Assembly (NCBI GenBank): GCA_002508315.1
Contig: DAHE01000039.1
Span: 18,813 to 40,280, forward strand
Direction: 5' to 3'
Source of the DNA: Thermocladium sp. UBA166
Lineage (GTDB): Archaea; Thermoproteota; Thermoprotei; Thermoproteales; Thermocladiaceae
DNA: 21,468 bases
The notes under the pieces were generated by a model. It saw nothing but the letters and a program-made list of their open reading frames with translations. It was not told the DNA's origin and did not search any database. The position numbers and the translations under genes are program-made. Below, in pieces: positions 1 to 7,829 of the stretch; positions within the stretch are counted from its first letter, which is position 1; every line of letters starts with the position of its first letter.

Positions 1-51
1 TTCTTCAACGGGGAAGAAGTTGACTTCAAAGCCACCTAACACGTATGCCAA
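1..51 (-). CDS. Possible 5' end of an unidentified gene running off the left edge
   Basis: Downstream of the NMD3 stop codon the same minus-strand frame stays open to the window edge. A TTG (49-51) or GTG (40-42) could start it; from the TTG it would read M-A-Y-V-L-G-G-F-E-V-N-F-F-P-V-E-E. There is no convincing ribosome binding site. It may be the next gene of the aIF2-beta/NMD3 operon, or an extension of NMD3 separated by its TGA stop. Only 17 codons are visible, so no function can be given. Confidence 0.22.
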   Translation of the reverse strand, partial: MAYVLGGFEVNFFPVEE

Positions 52-75
52 GTGATTGGAATCAACATGCTTGCT

Positions 76-939
76 TCATTGGTTGCTTAGTATGACCCTC
101 TTTCCGATCAATTTATCGAAACTTATGGCGATGCCGTTCCCGTTCTCATCAAGCAAGCCAATGGAGTTGTTCCTGACGTCCTTGACTACGTACTTCGTTC
201 CATCTATTAACACCTCATCGTTTCGCCTTAGATTTATCAACCTCACTGAGAAAATGGTCTTGTATATGTGCCTGCCATCCTTCACGCCCACCACCTTCTC
301 GGTCTCCACCACCCTGCTCGGGAACGATCTATGAATCGCCATAACTATGGACTTAGCGATGTTAGCGTTGGTTAACCTTATGTCTATGCCGCCCTCCACT
401 TCCTTTGCATCTATTACCGCGCCCCTCTGAACCTCATCGCTTTTTGCGAGGGTGATCCTTATCACGCTCTCCAGCGCTGTCCTTAAATCCCCATCTATGG
501 GTCGCCCCAATTTCCTTATCTGAATCACAGCGGCCTCCCGCTCAGAGTAGACGTACCTGCAAGTGGGGCATAAATCAAGGACAATGTTTAGCGGCACAAT
601 GACCTCCTCCCCAACCTCGCCTAGGGACTCGTGGATCCTCCCCCTTGCCCTCACTCTGACGGATACCGACTCCAACGGGCTACCCATCACGTCCATCTCG
701 ACGCTGGTTATGGATCCATTAAACTTGACGGCGGCCTGCACCGCCTTCCTAGCCACTTGCTGCCAATCTCTTGCCCACCTTCCCCTCTGGTATGCTGATA
801 GGCATGACTTGCAGACCAGCAACTTAACCGGTCCCTCCACTGAGATCAATCCATGCCTCTCTGAGTAGCATGAGGGACACATGCCCTCTATCAGCACATC
901 AGTTTCCCTACCGCAGATGGGGCAAACCTTGCTCGGCAT
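76..939 (-). CDS. nmd3: NMD3 family protein (archaeal 60S/50S export or assembly factor homologue)
   Basis: This 287-residue protein is an archaeal homologue of NMD3, the eukaryotic adaptor for nuclear export of the large ribosomal subunit; in archaea it presumably acts in late large-subunit assembly. Zinc-ligand cysteine pairs are visible at residues 6/9 and 21/24 (N-terminal zinc finger) and 43/46 with 124/127 (a second, split zinc site ending in CPTC). The C-terminal half, about residues 135-287, matches the beta-rich NMD3 body. The ATG at 939 is preferred over the longer open frame up to 1053, because that extension runs antiparallel to nothing conserved and simply overlaps the aIF2-beta gene. 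The chosen start lies 5 nt after the aIF2-beta stop (TAG at 945-947), with GGGAG-type purines upstream, so the two are almost certainly one transcript. Confidence 0.88.
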   Translation of the reverse strand: MPSKVCPICGRETDVLIEGMCPSCYSERHGLISVEGPVKLLVCKSCLSAYQRGRWARDWQQVARKAVQAAVKFNGSITSVEMDVMGSPLESVSVRVRARGRIHESLGEVGEEVIVPLNIVLDLCPTCRYVYSEREAAVIQIRKLGRPIDGDLRTALESVIRITLAKSDEVQRGAVIDAKEVEGGIDIRLTNANIAKSIVMAIHRSFPSRVVETEKVVGVKDGRHIYKTIFSVRLINLRRNDEVLIDGTKYVVKDVRNNSIGLLDENGNGIAISFDKLIGKRVILSNQ

Positions 940-944
940 ATCGC

Positions 945-1358
945 CTAGCCCACTCCCTTCCTGGGGGTGTTGGCTCCGCACGCCGTGCAATGCAGTATGT
1001 ATATCCTGCCTTCCTTTATGAGCTCCGTATCTATGGAGTTGCAGACCGGGCAAACCACGTAGAACTTGATGTACCTCTCGTACACCAGCTCCACTGTTCT
1101 GGGGTTCCTCTCCGCGTATATAACGAACGAGTTGCCCTCGATGGCTCCCGGCACTGCCATTTCCTTCAGGAAGAACCTAACCATGTGGGACGGGTCACGC
1201 CTCAGCCGCGAGGCCACATCAAGAAAGTTCCTTATAATGGTCCTCTTAGGCGCGGTCTCTATGACTAGCCTAGGCAACTCGGACCTTTGTTGGGCCCGGG
1301 GGGTTATCATGGAGTAGGCCCTGTCCAGCAACTTCCTGTAAAGCGAGTCTTGATCCAT
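945..1358 (-). CDS. Translation initiation factor aIF2 subunit beta
   Basis: This 137-residue protein is the beta subunit of the heterotrimeric factor aIF2, which brings initiator Met-tRNA to the small ribosomal subunit. Length is typical for archaeal aIF2-beta. The central alpha-beta fold runs over about residues 30-100, and the C-terminal C4 zinc ribbon is visible as CPVC at 103-106 and CTAC at 124-127. It is the first gene of a minus-strand operon with NMD3. The start is supported by a TATA box about 26-28 nt upstream (1382-1390), implying a nearly leaderless mRNA. Nothing is unusual. Confidence 0.92.
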   Translation of the reverse strand: MDQDSLYRKLLDRAYSMITPRAQQRSELPRLVIETAPKRTIIRNFLDVASRLRRDPSHMVRFFLKEMAVPGAIEGNSFVIYAERNPRTVELVYERYIKFYVVCPVCNSIDTELIKEGRIYILHCTACGANTPRKGVG

Positions 1359-1381
1359 CCATGGAACCTCAACAGCGGCTG

Positions 1382-1391
1382 CTTAAAAAGA
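1382..1391 (-). promoter_or_regulatory. TATA box for the aIF2-beta/NMD3 operon
   Basis: CTTTTTAAGC on the minus strand is centred about 28 nt upstream of the ATG at 1358. This spacing puts transcription start at or next to the start codon. Confidence 0.6.
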
Positions 1392-1711
1392 TTTGCACAG
1401 AGAAGTCATTCCAGCAAGTAACTGAACCCCTCTGCGTCACGGATCCTCCCGGCGCAAAGCCGTTACCTAGCTTATCCCCCCTCCGCGTTTTCGTCTCGAC
1501 CGCCTTGCCCACGTGACCAATCACTGGGAATTAGCCCTCAACTCGGTTCCATGGTGGGCGGGCCACGACCCCCTCTAGCTTGACAGCGATGGATCCACAT
1601 TGATGCCCCGCAAAACCAAGCAAGCACGATAATTGCGAAAAGGACCCCACAAGTGAAAAGGACTTGGCCCCGCTTGATGCGCTGGGGCCTCTCCTTCGGC
1701 TTCCGCGTTTA
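1392..1711. other. Noncoding stretch with no recognised product
   Basis: About 320 nt lie between the aIF2-beta promoter and the end of the small membrane protein gene. I see no start codon with plausible coding sequence and no match to tRNA, 5S, SRP or RNase P core motifs I know. Small stems exist, for example CGGC-GCAAA-GCCG near 1451-1463 and CCCACGTG...CACTGGG near 1508-1528. The minus frame following the two stop codons of the membrane protein encodes a hydrophobic stretch without a start codon (see findings). An unrecognised structured RNA cannot be excluded. Confidence 0.35.
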
Positions 1712-2005
1712 TTATCGGGTCTTCCCCTTTGACTTGCCCGTGCCTCCCTTGCCTGTTGTCTTTCCCCTTTTCTTGTCGACGGGTTGGATGACTGTTTCGT
1801 ACGCGACGTTGACCCCCACGAATACAACGGTGGCCACCACGGCTATCGTCGTGGCGTTTATCAATGGATTTATGTTAGTTCCAAACGTGTAGTGGCCCGC
1901 TATTAGGTATGCCAACCAAGCCAGTAGCCCTATCATCAATCCTCCATATCCGTAATTGATTAACTTCACGGCCTCCCGCCACTTCGCTGCGTCGAATACA
2001 TCCAT
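1712..2005 (-). CDS. Small two-helix membrane protein with basic tail, unknown function
   Basis: I do not recognise this 97-residue protein. It has an amphipathic N-terminus, one membrane helix at about residues 21-38, a short loop with TFGTNINP, and a second helix at about residues 50-68. A strongly basic, glycine/lysine-rich tail (residues about 76-97, KTTGKGGTGKSKGK) would face the cytoplasm and could touch nucleic acid or the ribosome. Start choice is supported by a TATA box 26 nt upstream. It is divergently transcribed from signal peptidase I, so a role at the membrane in secretion is possible but only inferred from position. Two consecutive TAA stops end the frame. Confidence 0.68.
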   Translation of the reverse strand: MDVFDAAKWREAVKLINYGYGGLMIGLLAWLAYLIAGHYTFGTNINPLINATTIAVVATVVFVGVNVAYETVIQPVDKKRGKTTGKGGTGKSKGKTR

Positions 2006-2026
2006 GGCTACGGCAAGCCATGCTCT

Positions 2027-2035
2027 GTTTTAAAC
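2027..2035 (-). promoter_or_regulatory. TATA box of the small membrane protein gene
   Basis: GTTTAAAAC (minus strand) is centred 26 nt upstream of the ATG at 2005. It lies about 20 nt from the oppositely directed signal peptidase TATA box, forming a compact divergent promoter. Confidence 0.6.
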
Positions 2036-2052
2036 TTTCCCGCTCATGAAAA

Positions 2053-2062
2053 CTTTTTAAAC
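2053..2062 (+). promoter_or_regulatory. TATA box of the signal peptidase gene
   Basis: CTTTTTAAAC is centred 26 nt before the ATG at 2083, indicating a leaderless transcript. Confidence 0.62.
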
Positions 2063-2082
2063 GAGCCAAGCCGCTGCGGGCA

Positions 2083-2625
2083 ATGAGGTGGGCATTAATC
2101 ATCATAATTATCGCGCTTAGCTCTGCATCCATTATTCTAGCCAGCAGCGGCGGTGGTTTCATAACTCCCTGGGCAGCGGTAGGGAGCTTTAGCATGGAGC
2201 CTACAATGGAGGTCGGCACTCTAGTTATTCTCTGCCCCGTCCACTTCAACTCCCTTCTGGGCAACATAGTGGTTTACTTCCATGATGGGGAGTACATAGT
2301 TCACAGGGTAATATACGTTGGAGACGGTTACGTGGAGACCAAGGGGGATGCGAATCCCGTTAGGGATCCTTGGACCACGCCGTTCAATGAGGTGGATGGG
2401 GAGGTATGCCTGGCGATGCCCTACTGGGGGTTGTTCAGCTTGATGGTAAGGAACGCGGCCACTCTGGTTATTTTTGTCGTGTTGACGATCGCCCTCTACT
2501 CAGTTCTAGCCGCTCTGGAGAGTTCTTTAAAAAGAGAAGTGATGGCATCAAGGCATGGGAGAGGTCACGGAAAAGCTGGAGGGAGAGGAGGAGATAACAG
2601 CAAAGGACGGAAAGACAAGTTATAG
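2083..2625 (+). CDS. Type I signal peptidase (archaeal Sec11-like)
   Basis: This 180-residue membrane protease removes signal peptides from secreted proteins on the outer face of the membrane. An N-terminal helix (residues 3-21) is followed by the catalytic SMEP box with Ser37. The box-D motif VHRV carries His74, and GDAN...D contains Asp89 and Asp95; this Ser/His/Asp arrangement is that of archaeal and ER-type enzymes, not the bacterial Ser/Lys dyad. A second hydrophobic segment lies at about residues 122-142, followed by a long basic Gly/Lys-rich cytoplasmic tail. The tail is encoded in DNA that also encodes, in another frame, the first 23 residues of the following acetyltransferase (71-nt overlap). 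The start matches the TATA spacing. Confidence 0.9.
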   Translation: MRWALIIIIIALSSASIILASSGGGFITPWAAVGSFSMEPTMEVGTLVILCPVHFNSLLGNIVVYFHDGEYIVHRVIYVGDGYVETKGDANPVRDPWTTPFNEVDGEVCLAMPYWGLFSLMVRNAATLVIFVVLTIALYSVLAALESSLKREVMASRHGRGHGKAGGRGGDNSKGRKDKL

Positions 2626-3097
2626 CCTGCGGGAGTTCTCATTGAAGGACCTTCAATCCGTCACTCACATAAACAAGGCGGTGCTGCCTGAGAATTACCC
2701 CGATTTCTTCTTCGTGGAGCATCACATGAATTTCCCGAAATCATTCATAGTGGCGGAGCTGGGCGGGAAGGTGGTTGGATACGTAATGACCAGGGTGGAA
2801 TTCGGCTGGTCCAATTTAAGGCGCGGCGGGGTGGCCAGAAAGGGCCATATAGTTTCCATAGGTGTACTGCCCGAGGCGCGGCGATTGGGGGTGGCCTATA
2901 ATTTAATGATACGATCCATGCGAGCCATGAAGAGGTTCTACAATGCATCAGAGGTGTATCTGGAGGTGAGGGTATCGAATGCTCCCGCAATAAACCTATA
3001 CAATAAGCTAGGCTATAAGGTGGTCTCCACCCTGAGGGGGTACTACCAGGACGGGGAGGATGCCTACATAATGGCTAGGACGCTCAGCGATTATTGA
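2555..3097 (+). CDS. Ard1-type N-terminal protein acetyltransferase (GNAT family)
   Basis: This 180-residue enzyme belongs to the archaeal Ard1/RimI/NAT group, which transfers acetyl from acetyl-CoA to the alpha-amino group of nascent proteins. From memory it strongly resembles the Sulfolobus enzyme: LPENYP (44-49), FFFVEH (51-56), RKGHIVSIGVL (95-105), the acetyl-CoA pyrophosphate loop RRLGVA (109-114), LEVRVSN (136-142), LYNKLGYK (148-155) and DGEDAYIMAR (166-175). The ATG at 2555 is the only usable start before the conserved beta-1 strand, so the 71-nt overlap with the signal peptidase gene is probably real and the two genes are cotranscribed. Confidence 0.9.
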   Translation: MGEVTEKLEGEEEITAKDGKTSYSLREFSLKDLQSVTHINKAVLPENYPDFFFVEHHMNFPKSFIVAELGGKVVGYVMTRVEFGWSNLRRGGVARKGHIVSIGVLPEARRLGVAYNLMIRSMRAMKRFYNASEVYLEVRVSNAPAINLYNKLGYKVVSTLRGYYQDGEDAYIMARTLSDY

Positions 3098-3205
3098 CGG
3101 GCCCAGGCATGAAATGACTCTTCCGATCCTGAGCGGGGCAATCCATAATACATGCTCAACCTCTTCCATTAATTAAGGGATACTAGGTTCGTCTCCCTAT
3201 ATGAA

Positions 3206-5027
3206 TTGTTAATGGATGGGAGGCCGGCAGCGCCAATCAAGTCATGGAGGGGCGGCATATCCATGAACTACGAGTACGACTTGGGCGGCGAACGCATTCG
3301 GAGAACCATAACGCCGTTCTACGATGGGGTGCGCGATTCAGTGCAGGGAGGCGGGGGCGAGGTAAGCATCAAGGTTGGATTCGACTTCTCAGATATATTC
3401 GAGGTGAGGGATTTCCTGGGCAAGTCGGGCGTCGTGGAACGGAAACGCAATGTTAACGTGTGGAGAGAAAGGGGAAAGCAGTGATCGCATTTTACGATGG
3501 AGCCGATGGAGTGAGGAGGAGCCTAATCATTAGGAGCGGCGGGGAGGCTTCGTTAAAGGATGTATTAGTCATTGTGAGGGGAAGCGTCGGTTGAGCGTGA
3601 TGTTGATGCCGGCATTGGGAAACCCAGAGCAGCCTCGGAGCGCGGGCCATGCTTACATGGGGTTCCTAAGGATGATCCCCCACGTGAAAAGCGATAGCAA
3701 TTCCCTTAATTTACTATAATAGATACTCTATCACCAATATCTTCACGCTGCTGGAGTCTCCTCCCGCCGTTATGTTTCCCCTGGGCGGCATTCCCTGGTT
3801 CAACTGCGTATTCGGAAGGGATTCCATAGTGACGGCTATGCAGACGGCGGCATTCATTCCATCAATAGCGGAATCCGTGATCAAGAGGTTGGCGGAGTTG
3901 ATCGGACGAAGCCGCGACGAGGAGAGGGAGGAGGAGCCCGGCAAGATAATACATGAGAGGAGGGAGGGGGAGGTAAGCGGCAGCGTGCTGCCCTTCAGGA
4001 GGTACTACGGCACAATAGACGCCACTCCCCTCTACCTAATGCTTGTGGCTCGCTACGCCAAGCAGAGCGGCGTGGATTCCATAAAACCATTCAAGGACGG
4101 CATTGAATTAGCCTTGAGGTGGTTACTCGATAAATTGAATAAGGATGAGCTGGGGCTGCTGGGCTACAGCGGCGGCGTCTTGAGCAATCAAGGATGGAAG
4201 GATTCATGGGATTCCGTCTTCGACTCAAGCGGGGAATTATTGGGGTACCCCAGGTACTTGATTGAGGTGCAGGGATATGTTTTTGAGGCGCTGAGCCGCA
4301 TGGATGAGGTCTTTCCAGGCCAAGGCCTGGGCAGCATCGCCAACAGGGTTCGGGATAAGATAGGCCTATTCTGGTCCAGTGAACTGGGGTTCTTCGCGGA
4401 GGCCATCGATGGAGGGGGCAGGCTGGCGGATGTATATACATCCAATCCAGGCCACTTGCTTTGGACCCACGCCATCAACAGCGTGGACGCAAGGAAGGCC
4501 GCGGAGGTATTAATGGGAGACAGGCTCTTCACGGGGTATGGAATAAAGACCCTGGGGTTCGGCGAGCCCCGTCACGATCCCACCAGCTACCATAATGGAT
4601 CGATCTGGCCCCATGATAATTCCATAATATTGAAGGGCCTAGCCGACTACGGCTTATGTGAGGAATTCTCGGCGGGATCCAAGGCGATGCTGAACGCGTT
4701 CAAGCAATTGGGACTCCCGGGCCTGCCGGAACTGTACACGGGCTCAGCCCCCCGAAGCCCATGGGGAACTTCCCCCAGTCCTGGGCAAGCGGAGCGGCGA
4801 TCATGATGCTTCAAGGAATGCTGGGGATATCGTTCAACGGCAGCACGGCCTCGCTGAGACCATGCATTCCGGACTGGCTGAAGTGGTTGGAGGTGAGGAA
4901 TATCGACTTCCACGGCTTGCGGCTCAACATAAAGATTAGGAGGAGAGGGGATGGAGTGAATGTATCCTATGAGGTCGCGAATCCAATGAGGAGGGCGGCG
5001 CGAATGGAGTTTATAGTGGATGAATGA
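3206..5027 (+). pseudogene. Glycogen-debranching enzyme / amylo-alpha-1,6-glucosidase relic
   Basis: Pieces of one debranching-enzyme-like protein lie in different frames. The N-terminal domain is recognisable at 3206-3484 (FDFSDIFEVRD near its end). It shifts frame near 3456-3480, reads to a TGA at 3592-3594, resumes in another frame from about 3600 (ATG) to a TAA at 3717-3719, then shifts again into the catalytic (alpha/alpha)6 domain. That domain contains the family hallmark IPWFNCVFGRDS at about 3790-3825, then YHNGSIWPHDN and GLPELYTGS, and is open as a 344-codon frame (3772-4806). A final break falls at a run of six C (4748-4753): one extra base would join ELYTGS to PMGNFPQSWASGA, the expected next motif, which continues to 5027. 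Bridged, it spans about 600 codons, but the usual first ~100 residues appear to be missing. The intact gene would serve glycogen breakdown. A chain of sequencing errors could explain one or two breaks, less easily four. Confidence 0.82.
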
Positions 5028-5057
5028 TTCATGGTCATTAAAATCATCCACGCTTAA

Positions 5058-5067
5058 TTTTTTAAAC
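5058..5067 (+). promoter_or_regulatory. TATA box of the hut operon
   Basis: TTTTTTAAAC is centred 26 nt before the ATG at 5089. It decides the urocanase start, because the open frame extends 23 codons further upstream through this element. Confidence 0.65.
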
Positions 5068-5088
5068 CATATAGCTATACGTAGCCTA

Positions 5089-6924
5089 ATGAGCGTACCA
5101 TATAAGTATATTGGAACTCCACTGGAGGAATTGATCTCGCTTGGATACTACGACCCCGAGGCCAGGAGGGTCAAGGCGATAAGGGGGAGGGACCTCCACG
5201 TGAGGAGCTTGGACTGGCAGTTGGAGGGACCCCTTCGAATGCTGTTCCACGTCCTGGACGAGGAGGTAGCTAAGGACCCCAAGAACTTGATCGTGTACGG
5301 CGGGACCGGGAGGGCGGCTAGGTCGTGGGACGACTTTGAGGCCATAGTATCTTCACTCGTGACGATGGACTCAGACGACACGCTGGTTATACAGAGCGGG
5401 CAGCCCGTGGCTGTATTCAAGCTGGATAAAAGGGCGCCCCGCGTCGTCATGAGCAACGCAATGCTCGTCCCCAAGTGGGCTGATTGGAGGACGTTCAGGG
5501 AGTTGGAGGCGCGGGGCTTGATAAGCTTCCACCAGATGACCGCCGGGTGCTGGGCCTACATTGGGACCCAGGGAATACTGCAGGGAACCTACGAGACGAT
5601 CGGGTACGCCGCGGAGAGGCACTTCGGGAGCCTTGAGGGGCGATTAATGGTCAGCGCAGGGCTGGGTGAGATGGGTGGAGCCCAGCCCCTCGCCGTGAAG
5701 ATGCTCGGCGGCGTTGCCTTGATAGCCGATGTGGATAGGAGAATGATTGAGCGCAGGATCAATACGGCGTACCTGGATGCATGGACCGACGACGTGGATA
5801 AGGCGATAAGCATGGCGCTGGGAGCCAAGGAGCGGCGACAGGCCACCAGCATAGGCGTGCTGGCCAACGCTGTTGATCTGCTTGAGAGACTAGTGAGGGA
5901 AGGCGTCACGCCGGACCTATTGACGGATCAAACCCCAGCGCATGACCCGCTTGCGTACGTGCCGCAGGGGTTGAGCCTTGAGGAGGCCAATAAGTTAAAG
6001 GCAAGCGATCCGGATAAGTATGTTTCCCTGGCTTCATCATCCATGGCCAAACACGTTCAATTAATGCTGGAGCTCCAAAGGAGGGGTGCGGTCACGTTCG
6101 ATTACGGCAATAACCTGAGAAAGCAAGCATTCGATGCGGGCGTGGAGGATGCATTCAAGATACCGGGCCAGATGGAGTTCTTGAGACCCATGTTCGAGGA
6201 GGGGAGGGGCCCGTTCAGGTGGATAAGCCTGACCGGAGAGCCAAATGATATATACAGGCTGGACGACGTGCTTCTCTCCCTATTTGAGCGCAATGCTAGG
6301 CTTTCCAGGTGGATAAGGAACGCGCATCAATACGTGAAGTTCCAGGGACTCCCGGCCAGGGTGGTTTACCTGGGGTACGGCGAGCGCGCGCTCTTTGGAA
6401 AGGCAGTTAGCCAAATGGTGAGGAGGGGAGAATTAAATGGACCCATGTGGTTCGGGAGGGATCACTTAGACAGCGGATCAGTAGCGTCGCCCTACAGGGA
6501 GACCGAGGCCATGCTGGATGGGAGCGATGCCATCGGGGATTGGCCCATACTGAACTACGCATTGAATACCGCCTCCGGAGCGACTTGGACTTGCTTCCAC
6601 CACGGCGGGGGAACCGGCATAGGGTACTCCATCCACGCCGGCTTCGGCATGGTGATTGATGGAACCGAGCTAGCGGAGGAGAAAGCCATGAGGGTATTCA
6701 CCGTGGATCCAGGCAGCGGCGTTGTTAGGCACGCCCACGCTGGTTACCCCAAGTCCCTCAGGGTGGCCAGGGAGAAGGGGATTCGAATACCCATAATTGA
6801 TAGGCTGGAGGAGAAGAGCAGGAGAGTTATCGAGGAGGCCCATAGAGAGGGCCGGGCAAGCGATTACACCTATGACCGCGTCAAGAAGGACCTGGAGGAG
6901 TACGATAAGAGGACCCGCAAGTGA
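5089..6924 (+). CDS. hutU: Urocanate hydratase (urocanase)
   Basis: This 611-residue cytoplasmic enzyme uses tightly bound NAD+ as an electrophile to hydrate urocanate to 4-imidazolone-5-propionate. NAD-binding and active-site segments are clear: YGGTGRAARSW, YIGTQGILQGTYET, SAGLGEMGGAQPLA, GRDHLDSGSVASPYRETEAM, and NTASGATW followed by FHHGGGTGIGYS. It is somewhat longer than bacterial urocanases (about 550-560 residues). At HLDxGSVASP the residue is Ser462, where the classic Pseudomonas enzyme has the active-site cysteine. First gene of hutUGHI; its TGA overlaps the hutG ATG by one base (TGATG), implying translational coupling. The start at 5089 is chosen from the TATA spacing and because MSVPYKY begins the conserved part. 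Confidence 0.93.
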   Translation: MSVPYKYIGTPLEELISLGYYDPEARRVKAIRGRDLHVRSLDWQLEGPLRMLFHVLDEEVAKDPKNLIVYGGTGRAARSWDDFEAIVSSLVTMDSDDTLVIQSGQPVAVFKLDKRAPRVVMSNAMLVPKWADWRTFRELEARGLISFHQMTAGCWAYIGTQGILQGTYETIGYAAERHFGSLEGRLMVSAGLGEMGGAQPLAVKMLGGVALIADVDRRMIERRINTAYLDAWTDDVDKAISMALGAKERRQATSIGVLANAVDLLERLVREGVTPDLLTDQTPAHDPLAYVPQGLSLEEANKLKASDPDKYVSLASSSMAKHVQLMLELQRRGAVTFDYGNNLRKQAFDAGVEDAFKIPGQMEFLRPMFEEGRGPFRWISLTGEPNDIYRLDDVLLSLFERNARLSRWIRNAHQYVKFQGLPARVVYLGYGERALFGKAVSQMVRRGELNGPMWFGRDHLDSGSVASPYRETEAMLDGSDAIGDWPILNYALNTASGATWTCFHHGGGTGIGYSIHAGFGMVIDGTELAEEKAMRVFTVDPGSGVVRHAHAGYPKSLRVAREKGIRIPIIDRLEEKSRRVIEEAHREGRASDYTYDRVKKDLEEYDKRTRK

Positions 6925-7829
6925 TGCCGATGCCAATGACTAGGGCACCCGGCGCTCGATTCATAAAGGATCCACGGGACGTGAGGCTGGAGGACAAGGT
7001 GATTAGGGGGGACGCGGAGGGGGACGTGGGATTGCTCGGAGTTCCTTGGGATGGCGCGGTGGGCGGGAGGCCTGGCGCGCGGTTCGCGCCATCACGGGTG
7101 CGGGGCTTCCTCTACTCCATGCCCCTCAACATGGATGTCAAGATAGTGGATTTCGGGGACGTCGACGTAGTTATCGGGGATCACGGCGAGACCATGAGGA
7201 GGACGCGCGAGGCGGCGGCCCATGCGTTGGGGCGCGTGAAGGAGCTCCTCGTGATTGGAGGAGACAACAGTGTTTCCCACCCCGTCTTTCAAGCGTTGAA
7301 CGAGGCTGGGGGCGAGGGGGTTGGCTACATATTGATAGACGCCCACCCGGACATAAGGACCGTCACCGAGGGATTGACGAGCGGATTGGCTATAAGAATG
7401 ATTAGGGAGGTTAACCCGTCAATGCCCATAACCGTGGTCGGCTACAGGCCCCACTCCAACCCGAGGTACCTCATGGACGAGGCGCGACGGCTCAACATAA
7501 GGATAATAACCATGAATGAGGCGGAGGAGGTTGGCGTTAAGGACATTGCGGCTCAACTGATTGAGGCGTATAGGGGGGTACAGGTATACCTTAGCCTAGA
7601 CATGGATGCCGTGGATCCTGCATTCGCGCCAGGCGTGAACAGCCCATCGCCCGGCGGCTTCACGTCCAGGGAAGTCATAGACCTGGTCTCTGGATTATCC
7701 AGAGAGTTAAGGCCCAGGGTATTCGACGTTGTGGAGATAACTCCCTTAGTGGACGTCGCCGATCAAACCTCCAATCTAGCCGCCGCCATCCTCATGAATG
7801 CCATGTGGCCGCAAGGCGATGCCGAATGA
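6924..7829 (+). CDS. hutG: Formimidoylglutamase (ureohydrolase/arginase superfamily)
   Basis: This 301-residue enzyme is placed by operon context as the last step of histidine degradation: N-formimino-glutamate to glutamate and formamide. Ureohydrolase metal motifs are present: DAHPD (139-143) and SLDMDAVDP (224-232, Asp226, Asp228, Asp231). The first motif reads GGDNS (112-116), with Asn115 where arginases and agmatinases have the Mn-ligand His. I recall similar GGDN variants in some formimidoylglutamases, so this may be a subgroup trait rather than inactivation. A GTG three bases upstream (6921) is an alternative start. The stop overlaps the hutH start as ATGA (7826-7829). Agmatinase activity is the main alternative, less likely within this operon. 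Confidence 0.85.
   Translation: MPMPMTRAPGARFIKDPRDVRLEDKVIRGDAEGDVGLLGVPWDGAVGGRPGARFAPSRVRGFLYSMPLNMDVKIVDFGDVDVVIGDHGETMRRTREAAAHALGRVKELLVIGGDNSVSHPVFQALNEAGGEGVGYILIDAHPDIRTVTEGLTSGLAIRMIREVNPSMPITVVGYRPHSNPRYLMDEARRLNIRIITMNEAEEVGVKDIAAQLIEAYRGVQVYLSLDMDAVDPAFAPGVNSPSPGGFTSREVIDLVSGLSRELRPRVFDVVEITPLVDVADQTSNLAAAILMNAMWPQGDAE

Noticed and set aside
945..1053. N-terminal extension of NMD3 up to 1053
   Set aside because: It overlaps the zinc ribbon of aIF2-beta and has no conserved content; the ATG at 939 fits operon spacing and begins the first zinc finger.
1392..1711. Candidate SRP RNA, RNase P RNA or tRNA
   Set aside because: None of the conserved core motifs I know (SRP GGAAG loop region, RNase P CR-I/CR-V, tRNA T-arm with acceptor pairing) could be found on either strand.
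1531..1827. Minus-strand 98-codon frame
   Set aside because: Low-complexity Arg/Ser composition overlapping the small membrane protein gene in another frame; no promoter or start support.
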